A stretch of DNA of 64,000 nucleotides, taken from positions 3,857,501-3,921,500 of the forward strand of contig JARFXM010000011.1 in the NCBI GenBank assembly GCA_029532625.1, given 5' to 3'. Below are positions 45,282 to 58,060 of the stretch, in pieces. Below the pieces are notes generated by a model. It saw nothing but the letters and a program-made list of their open reading frames with translations. It did no database searches and was not told the origin of the DNA. Each line of letters starts with the position of its first letter. Position 1 is the first letter of the stretch. The position numbers and the translations under genes were made by a program. The stretch is from Lomentospora prolificans (lineage: Eukaryota; Ascomycota; Sordariomycetes; Microascales; Microascaceae).

Positions 45282-48200
45282 CGTGATCGTAGGTGTGTAT
45301 AGTCTCGGAAGATCGTGAATTAGCGGTGCTAGAGAGATTTGCAGCTGTTAGCAAATTTCGTGAGAGGAGAGATCCGGACAGAGTGCTGTGTCTTTTATCG
45401 GTTCTGGCTGTGACGAATCGCCACGAGACGGAACGGATCACAAAGCAATGGCATGACGCGGAACTGCTCTTCAGGGGAGCTAAACTCACAATAGGGGAGA
45501 AACTTCTCGTATCCAGGGGCGAGGCAACACGCGATGGGTCGACGAGAATACGCGAGGCGAATGTCAGGAAAACCGAAGGAAGGAAATAGAACAAGACTTG
45601 CTATAAATACAAGATGGGATTCTTTGTAACGAACGGAGAAAAGTTGGTGAACGAACGACACGAAGCAGGTTTAAAGAGGGGAGGTAATAGATTAAGACAT
45701 CGGCACAGGGGAGCAAGAGGAGGAAAAAGGAAGAGCCGGGAGTAAAAAGCAACACGAGAAAAGCCAGGACCCCGGATTCTGCAATTTAATATTGGAGAGG
45801 GAAATAGGGAGGTCCGAGACTACTACTAGTAGCGGGTAATCAGAGGCGGCTGCAGAGAAAATCGTGAAGTGACATTGGGCTGTTGTTCTGCATCTAAAAT
45901 ATTATGTACAACGGTATTAGGGTTCGAGGGTACCTTGGAGGTACAAGCGGAAAGCCACTGGGGGAGCTCCAATTCCTATCCATGATCCATGCAGCGCTGG
46001 CGTTCTGTGCTGCATCCCGTCAGAGCAAGCTTGGTTCAAGCTTGTACCTGAAGTTAGTGGGCTATCCTTGGCAATGGCTCAAAGTCAGTGGGACTGGAGA
46101 TAACGGAACCTAACCCCCCTGTGCCTGTCGTGACCTTGAGCTAGTGCCACAGTAGAGACCACATCACAGCATGTTGAGCTTTTGCTTGTCATTTGCCTTG
46201 CTTAATTACTTTCTCTCTCTCTCTCTCTTTTTTTTCCTTTTCCTTTTCCCTCCCTGCTCTCTTCCCTTTTTTCTGGTGCTATTTGAACTAATCAGTAAAT
46301 GTCACTACAGAGGGCAAGATCTTAGAAGGAAGCTGGGAGCATAGCCCAGAACTTGTAATCGTCCTTTGGTCACTATTGGTGGACCCGAGCGTTCCCTGTC
46401 GTACGACCTAGCATGCACATGCATCGGGATGCCGTCCACTGGATCCTGGCCTGGTCTGAGCTGGCCCAGGTTTGGAATCGCAACGAATTCCAAGGTTTTC
46501 TGCCTTTGTTCCAAGTCAAGTCATGGGATGGTAAAGAGTGTGTATGGAGTGGAGTAGTGTTAGAAATACGATCCGTCAGCCAAGAGCCAAGCGTCAACTA
46601 TAGTATTGGCCAGGCACTACTTCGGAGACGAGAGGCGATAGCATCAATTCTCTCGAATCTCTGGCAAGAAAAGCACGAGGAGAACTAGGATCAATCCATA
46701 CTAGTAGTCCCATCTTGCCCAAGACTCCAACGGTGAATGTGCATGTTACACGTTGATCTAATAGAGCAGCAACACCAGCACTAGTGCTGAGAGTTCTTGT
46801 CCTTGTGACGGCTGCTGCTGTTTGTGGAATGGCCAGCCAGGCTACAAAGCTCCACAACACCGGGCAGATGGGGCACTGGAGTTGAGAGCTCAAGCTCCAC
46901 AATAGCCAGCGAGCGGAGCAAATAAAGCAGCGGACCCAGTAAATTGAGGCAGATTGGGCTCAACGGTTGGACTTGTTGTTTGGATGTTCCCACCAGGTAC
47001 TCCACCCCCGGAGCAATTGGGCCACCAGGCCGTTGCCTCCTGCATCAACATCGTCAATGTATCAGTCAGTATCCTTCCCTGGCTCGTCGCCGTGGACCGG
47101 ACAAATTGGTTCCCCAGGCATGGGCCGACCAACTGCAAAATTACTGATTGGCCGCAAGGCTTCGTCATCTGTTCCTTTTATGTCTTGAGAGCTTCGCAAT
47201 GGATATCCGAAATGTCTCACAACCGTCCGGATGGAAACTAGGAACCTGCGCGATACAGTTCAAGTGACAGAGAACCGCGCGATGTCTTGTGTTGTCTCAG
47301 TGGAGTCCGGAAAAGAATTTTGCCTCTCTTGACCTTTTGCTTCCTGATATGGGTTTTTCCACGTGCCCCATTCAGACATCGGCCCAGGTTTCCGTTTCGT
47401 CGTATCCGGCTCTTCTGGCTCTTCTGGCGCATCTCTCGCCCTTCTGGCTCGACCTAACAGAGGCGCGCACCAAGACACCGGCAACCCCTCAGAGGGCTCC
47501 CAATACGAGCCGACCAAAACGCAGCAGCATCTTCCCCTCACCACCTTCATGGTTCGTATTGACTCTCTGCGTGCAGTTCAGCACGCGTATGACTACGGAT
47601 GTTTAATGCATGTCCCACGGGATAAACACGACGAGTACATGTTTCCTGCTAATTGGCAGCGCCAAGCAGTGAAGAAAAGGGGACACCCAGCCACGGGTAG
47701 ACAGGATTGAAGTTCTCAAAGAAACAATGTTACCTTTCCCTCTTTTCCGGGTCGGGGCTTGGGAGTCCTGGGCGCCTCGCCTAGCCAGAAAACAAATCGA
47801 CGCCAATCCGACCCTTGATAATGCTGCGATAGAACGCTCGAGCAGTGTGAAACCTCTATCAACTCTGTCTGTCCTTGTCGACCAGCCCTCTCGGGAAAAG
47901 ATTCTCGTGCCCCAGGCCGCGTCCTCAGAATGCGATCGACGTGTTCCTGGACGATCGGCGAACCAGCCAGCCAATGAAACTGGGCGGCCGCCCTACATTT
48001 GGGACTTAAGGTGAACAGACTGCGGCAGAAGGTGTTGCTCAGTATTATAACATCTCCTTTCTCCAACTATTCTACGATTACCATCTCGCCATCCGACGCC
48101 TTCCCCTAAAAATGCTCCGAAAGCTCCACAATCTCCACATTTTTGTGTCATGCTTCAGGCGGTCAGCCGCAGTGGTTGTGCGATTGTAACCGATCAGTTC

Positions 48201-49784
48201 GAATGGGCTTATCAGATCCATTCATCACCACCATCGCCTATCAAGTGAATCGGCATCAATAATAGTATCAGATAGTTTTAAGGAAACGAAAGGACGGCCG
48301 GATGCGTTGACAGATCTCCAACTTATTTGTCGATTCCTCGACCAAGCTCATCCCTTGTCCAGCTCGAGGATCAATCTTGTGGTACATGAACACTCGTCCA
48401 TGTCGCACTAACGTCATGGCCCTCCTACCCTCGTCCAGCGTTTGTGATCTTGGCTGTTCGATATTCAATCCAGCCTGATGATCCAGTTGGCGTTACAGAA
48501 GTGCATCCATGTGCAACCGTGTCAGCTCAGCGTGTGTGCCGCGCAAATGGCCTTTGCGCACGCAAGGAAACTGAAGAGCAAACGTAAGAGGCTGCATGGG
48601 AATCCCCGTTCAAGGAACGCTGACGATGTAAGTGGGATGGCCCCGACAACGTTCTTCCGACCGGAGCTATTAGCGACGAGGACCGCGCAGCGTTGGAAAC
48701 CCACATTCAAAGCTTCGGCTTATGAATGAAAACCGTGCAGCATATGCTGAGCTCGTTGGACTGGTGAAGAGCGCGCGTAAAGTCAGGGCCCCCGAGGTCA
48801 GATGACGATGACGGTTTATATGACGACTTTGCCTCTATACCGACGTGTTGCTTTTAGACACCTACTCAAACCTCACCACTTTCAACCGTGGCGAGTGCAC
48901 TAATTAAGGGTCCCGTCGATGATTATATTCTCGAGTCCAACCACGGGCTAGTGCCTTGCCCAGTGCTAACAATGCTAAGGCACGTTGGTTCATGATGAGC
49001 ATTCAGGGAGAACCTACGACCCCAGTGCCTATAATCGTGTGGACTTTGTTAACCTATTTGAATATTTTCCACCACCTATTCCTTCTCACAGTGCCCAGTA
49101 CCTCCAAGCCGGTGATTGTGCTTTCACGACACCTAGGAAGAGTGACTCATGGTTATACCTCCAGGTTTGAGCTGCTGAGGCTCATTGGGGGTTGTCTAAC
49201 TGGAGAACTACTGTTCCCCTAGACTGTTCTAAGTAGGCATCTACTGTCATGGATTAAAGGGTTAAGTACATGTGATGGAATGCTGGGGTCTGTCGCGCCC
49301 CCTTCCCTTACCATATCACTGGAAACATAATTCTGCGCTTCATATCTGGCCGATACGAAGCTACAGCGCCATGACCCACCAGCAGCGTCGCCGAGTTTGT
49401 GCGCGGAGCTTCCATCCCTTGACAAGTGTATGCGCCGTTGATGGACGCCTGGCTCGGAGCGCAGCTTGTTCAACAACGTGCAGTTAAAGCTGGGGTCCGT
49501 CGATGTGATATCTACGTCCAACTTGATCTCACCGCTGGATCTACTCCTGTCATCTGGCCAATACCGAAAGAATGCATCGCTGTCGCATGTGGTGGTTAGC
49601 GGGGTTTCTTTTCTATATTAATACTACCGCACGGAAAAACCTGCAAGAAGGTCGGCTCGATGTCAGCATTTATAACTATGCGACTCATGTCATGCGGGTA
49701 GTTCACCACCCATACACCAGCTTGCGCGCGGTAGTCCCTGCAGGCGCCCGATCCCTCGATATCAGGAAGGGAAGCATTGTCGAT
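45282..49784. other. Gene-poor region, first part
   Basis: This 4.5 kb region has no supportable intact gene. Frames up to about 120 codons exist on both strands but lack domains. Simple repeats occur near 46210..46240 (CT-rich, then T-rich). A plus-strand stretch at 48985..49170 reads as a protein-like fragment (RTYDPSAYNRVDFVNLFEYF) that I cannot place. I see no terminal repeats or transposase. Confidence 0.5.
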
Positions 49785-50792
49785 CTAGGCAAGCCTAAGT
49801 TCCGGGTTACCAGTGATGATCAACTCGTCGAGGCTCCTAAAGTAAGATGATGGTAGCACGGTCTTGAGGTTGGGATTATCTCTTATCTCCAAGCTCTGGA
49901 TCCGGTCGACCCTGAAGTGCAGGACCTCGGCTGGACCGCCAGCTGTGGATGCAGTGAAGCTATGTCGCGGATGTTGAGAAACTCCATTCCCCTCAGTTAC
50001 GGAGTCACAATCGTCAGCGATAAGTTCTCATTCCCTTCGATGACCACTTCCTCTGTCTGACTGACACGAAGTGTAAGTTAGTTCAGATTTGGGAGCTGTG
50101 ATAACCTCATTGTTTTCGTCACATATCCATTGAATATATCGCTGAGGTTGTGCACCTGGACATCAGTAGTCTCAACATATCCGCTCGACCCGGTCAACAA
50201 CGGGTAGCCCCAACACCCGTCCAACGATTCCGGTCTCTCAACCGCCTTGAAGACAAACTACTCGAGCTTCGGCGCCCCGACGATGCGAAAATCTTCCCCG
50301 ACCCCGCTCAGCGAAGCCAGGTTCGGTTGGGTGAGCGGCCGCGTTTCCTCGATATCGAGGGCACGGCACGTCGATGCGCTCGATCGGCTTGGAATGACTA
50401 ACGAACAGGCTTCCCTCGATGATGCGCAGCGCCGGCGCCGAAACGGATACGAGCCTCGCGTCCGCGGTGGCCGGTGAGGTTTTTACACCCCACGAGGGAG
50501 AAGCTGCCGCCGATGCTGGCAAGGCTCGTTTATCACGATTTCGCCGTCCGCATCCGCGGGGAAGTAGACTGTGCCTGCGCAACATTGATACTCGGAGAGA
50601 CGCGTCCGCGTCAGCTTGGCTCGATACGTAATGTCGTCCCCCGTATCCGCAGTCGATCTGCGGTGCGACAAGGTTCGGGGTTTGCGTAAAGCATGTTGCG
50701 TAGAGCAGCGCCGTGAAGGCGCGCAGCAAGGGAATACCGTCGTTTGGTCGCCCCTTGGTGTCGACCTGGTCCTCCTCACGCATGGTATTCAC
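49785..50792 (-). pseudogene. Decayed Ecm33/Sps2-like receptor L-domain (GPI cell-wall) gene
   Basis: Translating the minus strand in all frames gives, in order, pieces typical of fungal Ecm33/Sps2 repeats. They are YVSSQADADA near the start, VYFPADADGEIVI, LASIGGSFSLVGCKNLT (about 50473..50523), VSAPALRIIEGSLFV, PNLASLSGVGEDFRIVGAP, LSQLPNLN, VVIEGNENLSLTIV, LRGMEFLNIRD, IQSLEIRDNPNLKTVL, and LDELIITGNPELRL at the end. These are spread over different frames, with in-frame stops after PNLN and after TIVTP, so at least three frameshifts and two stops break the gene. The known family comprises GPI-anchored cell-wall integrity proteins. The L-domain reading is my pattern recognition. Unrecognised introns could explain one or two of the breaks but not all. 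Confidence 0.62.
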
Positions 50793-51561
50793 GACGAAGG
50801 CGGGAATGGAAACGGCAGCGGCATGTCAATAGGTGGCATCGTGTTATTGATCAGGCTTCTACCATTCTCGAGCCGGGTCGCGAACGCTCCTCATGCCAAG
50901 AGAACCAACAGACTTACACGCAGGATGAGCCCACATCGAGGAAGTAATCCCCGGCTGTACGTTAAAGGCTAAGGGTCTCGCCTAACGAGCACAAGGTAAA
51001 ATTTCTCCTAGGCCTCAAACTATTCGAGTTTAACCATGGTCCGACTCTTGGTCCCTTTGGCCTGATTTGGGGATGGATACATAATGGCTCTCGGGTCCCA
51101 TCGTGGGGTTGCACAGGTAATCACAAAAGGGAAGTTCCGGCAGACCGCTGCCGTATTACACACCCCCGACAGCAAAACTCGAGCGAGACAGTCGGGTCTC
51201 AAAGAACTCTTTCACTGTTTAGGAACGGGAGGATGGGACTCAGCAGGCGGGGGATGAAGGCCAACTCGAGCCGCGCGCTTACAGCTGGGCCCTCAGTCAG
51301 AAGCGCGTAAGGGGATATCATTCATACATTCTCGTTAGAAGGTGATTTTTGTGTCCTTTGTTTTCCCATTCAACTGGATCACTGGACGAAGCCATAATAA
51401 AAAAGACCGTGTGTGTTCCTTCCCTTTTTTTTCCTTCCACGGAGGCTGTGTTGAACAGCTTAAAACTAACAGCACGTTAAAACGCCCAAACATCGTCCAA
51501 CTAACATCCAACATGGTAATTAATACCGCCGCTAAATCCACCCTCAAAATCCACCATCACC
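50793..51561. other. Intergenic region before BTA1 3' end
   Basis: This is a 0.8 kb spacer between the L-domain relic and BTA1. No gene or RNA is recognised. Confidence 0.5.
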
Positions 51562-54216
51562 TTAGAGAACCAGAGGGTTGATGTCCGAGCCGACCATGCC
51601 CTCCATCTCGGGCGTAGGCGGGGGCAGGTTGCCAACCTTGGTGCAGAGCCAGCAAGAAGCGTACATGTTGACCCTGTCGATGCAAGCCGTCGCGACACTC
51701 CTCTCGCCGACTCTCTTGGGCGAAAATCCGTAGGCCTCAAACTCCTTGATGTACCAGGGTTTGAGGGCCGAAGACCGAAGGAGCACACGGCCGCCCATAG
51801 CGAGCGCGCGGTTGAGGCGAGAAATTTGGCGTACGGCGGCGCCAGGGTCGGACGGATCGAACCAATCCATGCTGTCCATGACGACGGCAATGGTGAGGGT
51901 TCCCGGAGTGATGCGGGCAATGACCTCATCCAGCTCGTCCGTGTGGATGCGGAGGCCGTCGAACGCACCGGGCTGGGAGAGACGCGAGTGGGTCTGGGGG
52001 CGGAGATAGTCGGGGTGGCAGCGCGGCGAGAACTTGCCGGCGAGGCAGACGTAGTAGTACGGGTTGTCAGCGGCAATGTGGGTCTCCTCGGCGACCGGGT
52101 CAAGGGTGTCCACCATGTACTTCCAGATAGCATGCGAGCGCTTGTTCTTAGAGGTGGGGCTGGGGCCCTTGACCTCGTCACTCTCGGCATGATCCTGTTC
52201 AATCATGGCCAACTGATTCTTGGGAACGCCCAGCGCTGCCCAGAGGAAGCTCTCCTGGCTGACTACAAGGTTGCAGAGGAGACGGGATAGGAGCGCAGGT
52301 CGGATGCGGTTGCGCCAGATCTCGCGCTGTTCATTGAGAGTCTTGGTAGAGAGGGTCGAGTCGATGGCGCCACGGCAACCGAAAAGGCGGGAAACCCAAC
52401 GCACGACCCGGATAGCATGTCGAGAGCCACCGGTATCGTAGAGACCGTAGGTGTTCTTGGTGAAGACATCAACGTTGCTCAGCCAGTACTGGAAAGCGCG
52501 GCTAGAGAGATGTGGGGAGAGCTTGGTCATAAGCAGCTCGCGGAAGTTGGGATGCTTGCCTTCGCCAAAAATCTTCCAGAAGTCTTCGTAGGGAAGGGTG
52601 GTGTAAGAGGCAACTTTGAGCTCGAGAAGATGGTTCTGGGTGGGGTTGAGATCAACAGCGTGGATGCGCGCGGGGCCCTGGCGGGCGTAAGAGAGAATGT
52701 TGTCACCAGCGCTGGTGATAGCAAGGATGACATCGTTGGGACCAATCTTGAGGATACGCTCGTCGACACGGGCATCCTCCCAAGTGAAGGCGTATATGTA
52801 CTCATCATTGAACTGAGTGTGCTTCTTGAGCTGGTCGTCATAGTAGATCCTCCAGTGGTGGTTCTGGTAGAAGAAGGCGGGGAGAGGAAGATTGGCTGAG
52901 AGGTTCTGAACAGCAGTGAGGAAGGCCTTGGATCGGATCTCGGGGGCGGAGCGCTCAACAGCGCGGCTCAAGGCGTCGCCGCTCTTGTTAGCTGGCAATA
53001 GACGAGGCGATTCGGTTACAAGAGCATCAATCTTCTCCACAATCTCGTGAGGCAAGGCAGAGGAGGAGAAGGGAGCCTTGTGAACACCGACCCAAACGTA
53101 GTAGGGAATGCGACCAAGGGACTTGTTACGGCCGTTGATGGTCAGCAAGGTTCCAAACTTGTATTCGAGGTAGTCACGGCGGCCAGGCTCGAGGCTGACG
53201 CGATCAATGTCGAACCAAGCTCTCCAGAAGCTGCGAGTGAAGAAGTTTACATGGCGATCCATAATTCCGCCCGTGAAGTTGCGGAAGGAGAAGTCAGTCT
53301 TGGACTGTGCGTAGAAATCAACAACGCCAAAGACACCGCGAGGCGAGAGTAGATGGGAAAGGGAGTCGATAACCGAGTGGTAATCAGGCTTATAACATGG
53401 CATTCAGTTAGCGCGCGCTTCAGGAGTCGGCAACAAGCAAGGAGCTCACAATCATGGAAAGGCTGTAGGACATGGTCACGAGGTCAGCGCCACCATGCTC
53501 TGGTCGCTTGGGAGCAAAGTAGCCGTAGCTAGAGGACTTGGTGGGAGTGCGATCGCCCGAGAGATCATTCTCATAATCTTCGAGGCGGAACTTCCTGGCG
53601 TCCTCGCAAATGACCTTGACATTGGTCCAGCCGAGTCTTTCGAAGCGCTTTCTCGCTACTTCGCAGAGGGAGGGAGAGAAATCGACGAGGTAGACGCTCG
53701 AGAAGAACTCGGGGACATTGACGAAGCGGGAAAAGGCCTCAATGTTGTAGCCGGTGCCACCACCCACCTATATAGAAAGCTGTGTGTAAGTGACGATTCT
53801 CAACGATTAGAGCGGTACAAGCGGGGAGGGGCACCTACGTCAACCCAAATTCTGCGCTTCTGGCTCTTCTGGGCGCCCTCGAGCTGCGCGGCAACAAGTC
53901 CAAGCATGTCCTCGCGGCCCTGGAGGAGGATGCCACGAGTCGCATCGTAGGCGCCAGCCTGCTTCTTGTAGAAGCTCTCGAGGGCATCTTGCTGGGTGCC
54001 CTTGCTGTCGCCTGAGTGCGGCTTGAGGAAGCACGAGTAAAAGAAGAGGAAGAAGGATTTGATCAGCCCCGGAGGCTGATCGCCACCGCCGGATCGCTTC
54101 GCGGGGGTGACGAGGGAGTAGAGGCAGACACTGCCCGCCAATGCGGCAGCTACGCCAGCCAGAAGGATCTTGGAGTCCGTGTCTGGGGTCATCGTGTTAC
54201 CACCAGGAAAAGCCAT
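51562..54216 (-). CDS. BTA1: BTA1, betaine lipid (DGTS) synthase
   Basis: This bifunctional enzyme makes diacylglyceryl-trimethylhomoserine, a phosphorus-free membrane lipid that can replace phosphatidylcholine, typically under phosphate limitation. Exons 53839..54216, 53450..53767 and 51562..53388 give 840 residues. An N-terminal membrane segment (ILLAGVAAALAGSVCLYSLV, then FFLFFYSCFL) likely anchors it to the ER. The BtaB-like SAM methyltransferase domain follows, with WVDVGGGTGYNIEAFS at about 124-139 and VKVICEDARKF. The BtaA-like DUF3419 domain starts at about 395 and shows EYIYAFTWEDARVDE, ITSAGDNILSYA, IHAVDLNPTQNHLLELK and FWKIFGEGKHPNF. So the methyltransferase half precedes the aminocarboxypropyl-transferase half. 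The introns are 71 and 61 nt with clear acceptor sites. Confidence 0.94.
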
Positions 54217-56402
54217 GGTACTCTCGCATCGCTTGTCCTCTGAAGAGGATGGGGTCTGAAACTCGTCTGTAGATGTTGAATGTACTACAAAGCAAAGGAA
54301 AGGAGGTTATGAGGGAGAGAAGAAGAACAAGAAAGGAGAAAAGATGCGTGAGTCTCGTCGACAAAAGCACGTCGAGCACTTTTATACGGCAGGAGGGAAG
54401 TAAGGCGAGCCAAGGGGAAAGAGCGGCATCTTCTCCTACTTTTTTGGGGGGGAAGGGGGACAAGCATTGTGGCCAGGGATCCAACCGGTCGAATGCCGGC
54501 CATCCACGCTGTCGCATGCTCTCGTCAAGGCACCAGAGAAGTCCCTCTCTCCTCAATTGACCAGATTACACAATCCTTCTTTGTCGTAGTGCCGGCCAGA
54601 AAGCTTGCCCACCCTTGTGAGAGAAGACGAAAATTGGCATTAACACGTCTAGCGATCGGCCAGCAGAGGTACAAACTCACATCCCCACAATGACTTGGCT
54701 CAGAAGGGGATTGTGCAAAGTGGCAGGTGTACAGCTGGCCCAGCTCATGTGTATAAGTCGCCCGAAGCTACCCCTCCTCGGGGCACAATGGAGCGGTTGC
54801 CCCTCCAGGGCTGACACGATGTGTGAGGAAGGTCCATCATAGGCTGAACAGGGGGAGCCCACGTTTTAAACGATATCGCGACAGTTTCGTAGGCGAGAGG
54901 GACGGCGATGGGTGGGAGGTCGGGTCGGGAGGTGGCCGGCGGCGGGCGACGGGCGACGGCCAATGAGTGGACCATGTGGGCGAACCGTGTGGTTGTACCA
55001 TCAGTGATTAGTGCTGGTAGGGGTTCTTGCTGGACCCTGATTAAGCCAGCAGTAACTTGCAGATTGCAGTTGGCGGGAAGACGTGGAAGGGGATTGTGGG
55101 GGTTCCTGTTTTGGGCAAGTGTAGGAATTATCTTTTAAGGGGAATGCCAAGATACATAGCGTAGATCTTTAAAGGTGCCAGGCGTTAGGTAACCAGTGGG
55201 GGAAATCTGGACCCTGGCCATTTACCTCCAGCGAACGATCTCCGAAGATTTGACAGAGAACAGACGTCATTCAACATCCATGGATCCGTAGATGGCCAGA
55301 TCCTGATACGTCGGCCACAGCTGCCTCCCCGTGGGTCTCGACCGTTCCGATTTGATCCCGCGTGCTCCTGCCGCTCTCGGGAATTATCGGCGTCCTAATT
55401 CGTCGGTGGAAAGTTTATGGATTCGAGGAGGAAGAAGAAAGAGAGCGGACCGTGTCTTCAAGTTAGACCAAATGATGAACCGAAGAGTCGGAGAGTGGCT
55501 ATCTAGAGAATCATAGATGCAATCGTTTCGTTCTGGCAGCCTGTTGCCCTGGGGAAAGAGTGACTGTTCTCCCTTCAATGTACGCCAGCGCGCATACTCG
55601 AAGCCATGGCCAGGAAGGAACGAGGGGAATCGTTGTAGTATTGAATGCCCCATTCCTGCTGGTTCAAATGCTACTTTATATTGGTGTTTCTGATTAATAA
55701 TTACACATGAGACTGTCACACATCTCGGGCGACGAGGAAAGAGCGAGCTTAGGGGTGGTTCTGCGGAAGGCGCGACGGTCTTGCCGCCGTCTTGATTCAG
55801 GAACCCACGCGACCAACCATGGCACTCGTGCAATTATTAGGGTCAAGATACAAAAGAGTGTACACGTGCCCAAGTTCCTAGAATGAAGAAAGGCATGCTC
55901 AGTCAATGCTAAACATACGATACGAGGCACGTCCCTGCCTGGACAGGGGGCCGGTGAGAGCAGCTTGAGGCGGACAGGCATTGGCGTAACCGCGTCAGCT
56001 CAAGCCACGCGATCCAGCTCACAGTTTATCCCTGTAGTAGAGCACATCTAAACTTGAATAAGACTCGTTCACTTCTTTCTTTTTTTCTGGGCGAACGTAG
56101 TGGACCTGTTCAAAAGGGCAAGGGCAAAGCGAGTCACCAAACACTGTCCTCCTCTAGCATGGGAACATACTCCTCAAAACGAACAGGAATCTCCTGCATA
56201 TGGCATGTTCTTCGTCCCTATTCGAAAGAAGTCTCACCGCATTATTGATGCTGAAGCATTCGAGTGTGGGTGTTAGCGTTTTCGACCGGTTCTAGCGAGA
56301 GGGCTAATAGGGTGCTTACCATCCGGAGCATCGGACAAAACAAACCACCGAGATACTCTTCCCCGCCTCCACAACATAGCATGAAATTTTCCCGGGGCCT
56401 GT
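54217..56402. other. Intergenic region upstream of BTA1
   Basis: This 2.2 kb stretch includes the BTA1 promoter. A GC-rich stretch with repeated GGCGACGG-type words lies near 54940. A 149-codon minus-strand frame at 55384..55833 has no domain. No gene is supported. Confidence 0.5.
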
Positions 56403-57156
56403 TCACTGCTGAGGATTGCCCTGGGGAGCAGGGTTCTGCTGAACATCGTGCTGGAGGATAGGGTTCACCCTGACGAAAGTACTGCGGCTAGGGAAGCCAA
56501 GATGCTGGACTCCACCGCAGTAACCGCAAAAAGGTAGGCGAATCCTGTACACACACTGGATAATACAGCAGGTAGTTTCGGTAGCTTCCTGTAGATTACT
56601 AAAGTGAAGCGTGAAGTTATCAATGACGCAAGACATGTCGTGAGCGACATCTTGGTACCTGCAATCATAGGTATCCGGGATGGCATTGAGGCGTTGAATC
56701 GTATATCTGGGGCATTGAAATCTCCGAGTGTGAATTCGCAAGAGTTCAAAGGCCATTTTAAGATGACGCATTAGGCATGCCCGAGCGTTCGAGACCCTGA
56801 AACCTATGGTAAAGTGGGTAGACGTAGGCGAGCAGACGATAATGATGCCTGACTCGTCCCAGGCGGCCGCTTCCACCGACATGTGGCAGTCAGTAATCGA
56901 AGCGACAAGTTCATCCAGCTCGGCCTAGACATGAATACCACAAGTCAGACCAGGATATAACTAGGTTATAAAGGATGATCAATGTATAGCCCTTCGGGGC
57001 TTGGGCAAAGAATAAACTCCCCACCCGTCGGTTGAAGTCTATTTCCGAGGAAAGGATGACTCTATCCATGACAGAGCGGACGCTCCCCGTGGCCTGGCCC
57101 TGGACCTGGGCGCCAGTGGCGGGGACATCGTTATCCTGGCTATAGGTGTTAGACAT
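56403..57156 (-). CDS. Hypothetical protein, gene model uncertain
   Basis: Two open segments on the same strand can be joined by a 100-nt intron (GTGGGG donor, CTAG acceptor). This gives exons 57025..57156 and 56403..56924 and 217 residues. Joined, the protein reads smoothly across the splice (SSEIDFNRR / AELDELVASITDCHMSVEAAAWD). The second exon has a mixed hydrophobic pattern (SGIIIVCSPTSTHFTIGFRV), several cysteines including CGYC, and a Gln/Pro-rich end. The frame remains open upstream for about 48 codons, so the start is uncertain. Within exon 2 a GTACCA...TTTAG stretch of exactly 60 nt could be a further intron without changing the frame. I recognise no family; it could be an orphan or lineage-specific gene, or chance. 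Confidence 0.4.
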
Positions 57157-58060
57157 GGTAACTGTTTGAAAACTTGGTTTGATGATGGGAACGGCTTTGG
57201 GCTTGGGTTCGATGGAAATAGTATTTGGAAGGGAAGAAGAAAGAGAGTGCATTCGGACTTGTAATTGTGTGCGCATACAAGTTCGGGTAGACATACCCAT
57301 TTAAAGAACCGTGCCACCAGCTCATTGTTGATGTTCATGGGATTGGGGCATAATACGCTCTAGCTTACCTTAACTGGTCTCTTGATACCCCTTTGATGCT
57401 CCACCTGACACTACTGTGATAGTGACGACGATGGGGATGGCAGTGCCATCGTGAGAGTGAGGTGTGGGGAGTGAAGTGGCATTCCAGGAAAGCAGGATGG
57501 ATCCCTAGCTTGTAGGGTTAGTAGATTATAGTATAATCGACAGAGATGAGCCAAAAAGGCCTATCCTTTTGAATAAAGACTATGAATGGGAAATAGGGAG
57601 AAGTTTTAAGAAGAGCCTGGTGCTCTTGGTCTTCCTACATTGACAATGCTGTGTTAGCCCAGTCTATTCAACATGGATCATTGATGCAGCCAATTGCTTC
57701 CAGCCTGGCTCCGATGTTACGGCGGGTCCGATCGAGGAGAACTCGGACCCGGTCCGGATCAATCGAGACAGCGCCCATTCATACACGGTATACCAAGGTA
57801 CTACACTGCACTTAGAATAGAGACGCTGCGTTCCTGTACATGCAACCTTCTTCAATTGTCATAAATATCTACCTCACAAGAACGGCACTTTAGATACATT
57901 TCAAATAAAAATAGAGGAAGAAGGCCACCAAGTAACCGCCTGCCCCGACCGACTCCCCACTCAAGAAGGAACCCGCCTGGCCGCGGCCAACTCCGCCCTC
58001 ACATAGGTGCAAAGGCCATCCCCACAGCCAACATTCCACCTCCTCGTCCAGCGCGACGCC
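57157..58060. other. Intergenic region, hypothetical gene to GH45
   Basis: This 0.9 kb stretch should contain the 3' UTR of the GH45 gene and the promoter of the hypothetical gene. Nothing else is recognised. Confidence 0.5.

Noticed and set aside
51826..52290. 154-codon plus-strand frame
   Set aside because: It is a shadow of BTA1 coding sequence.
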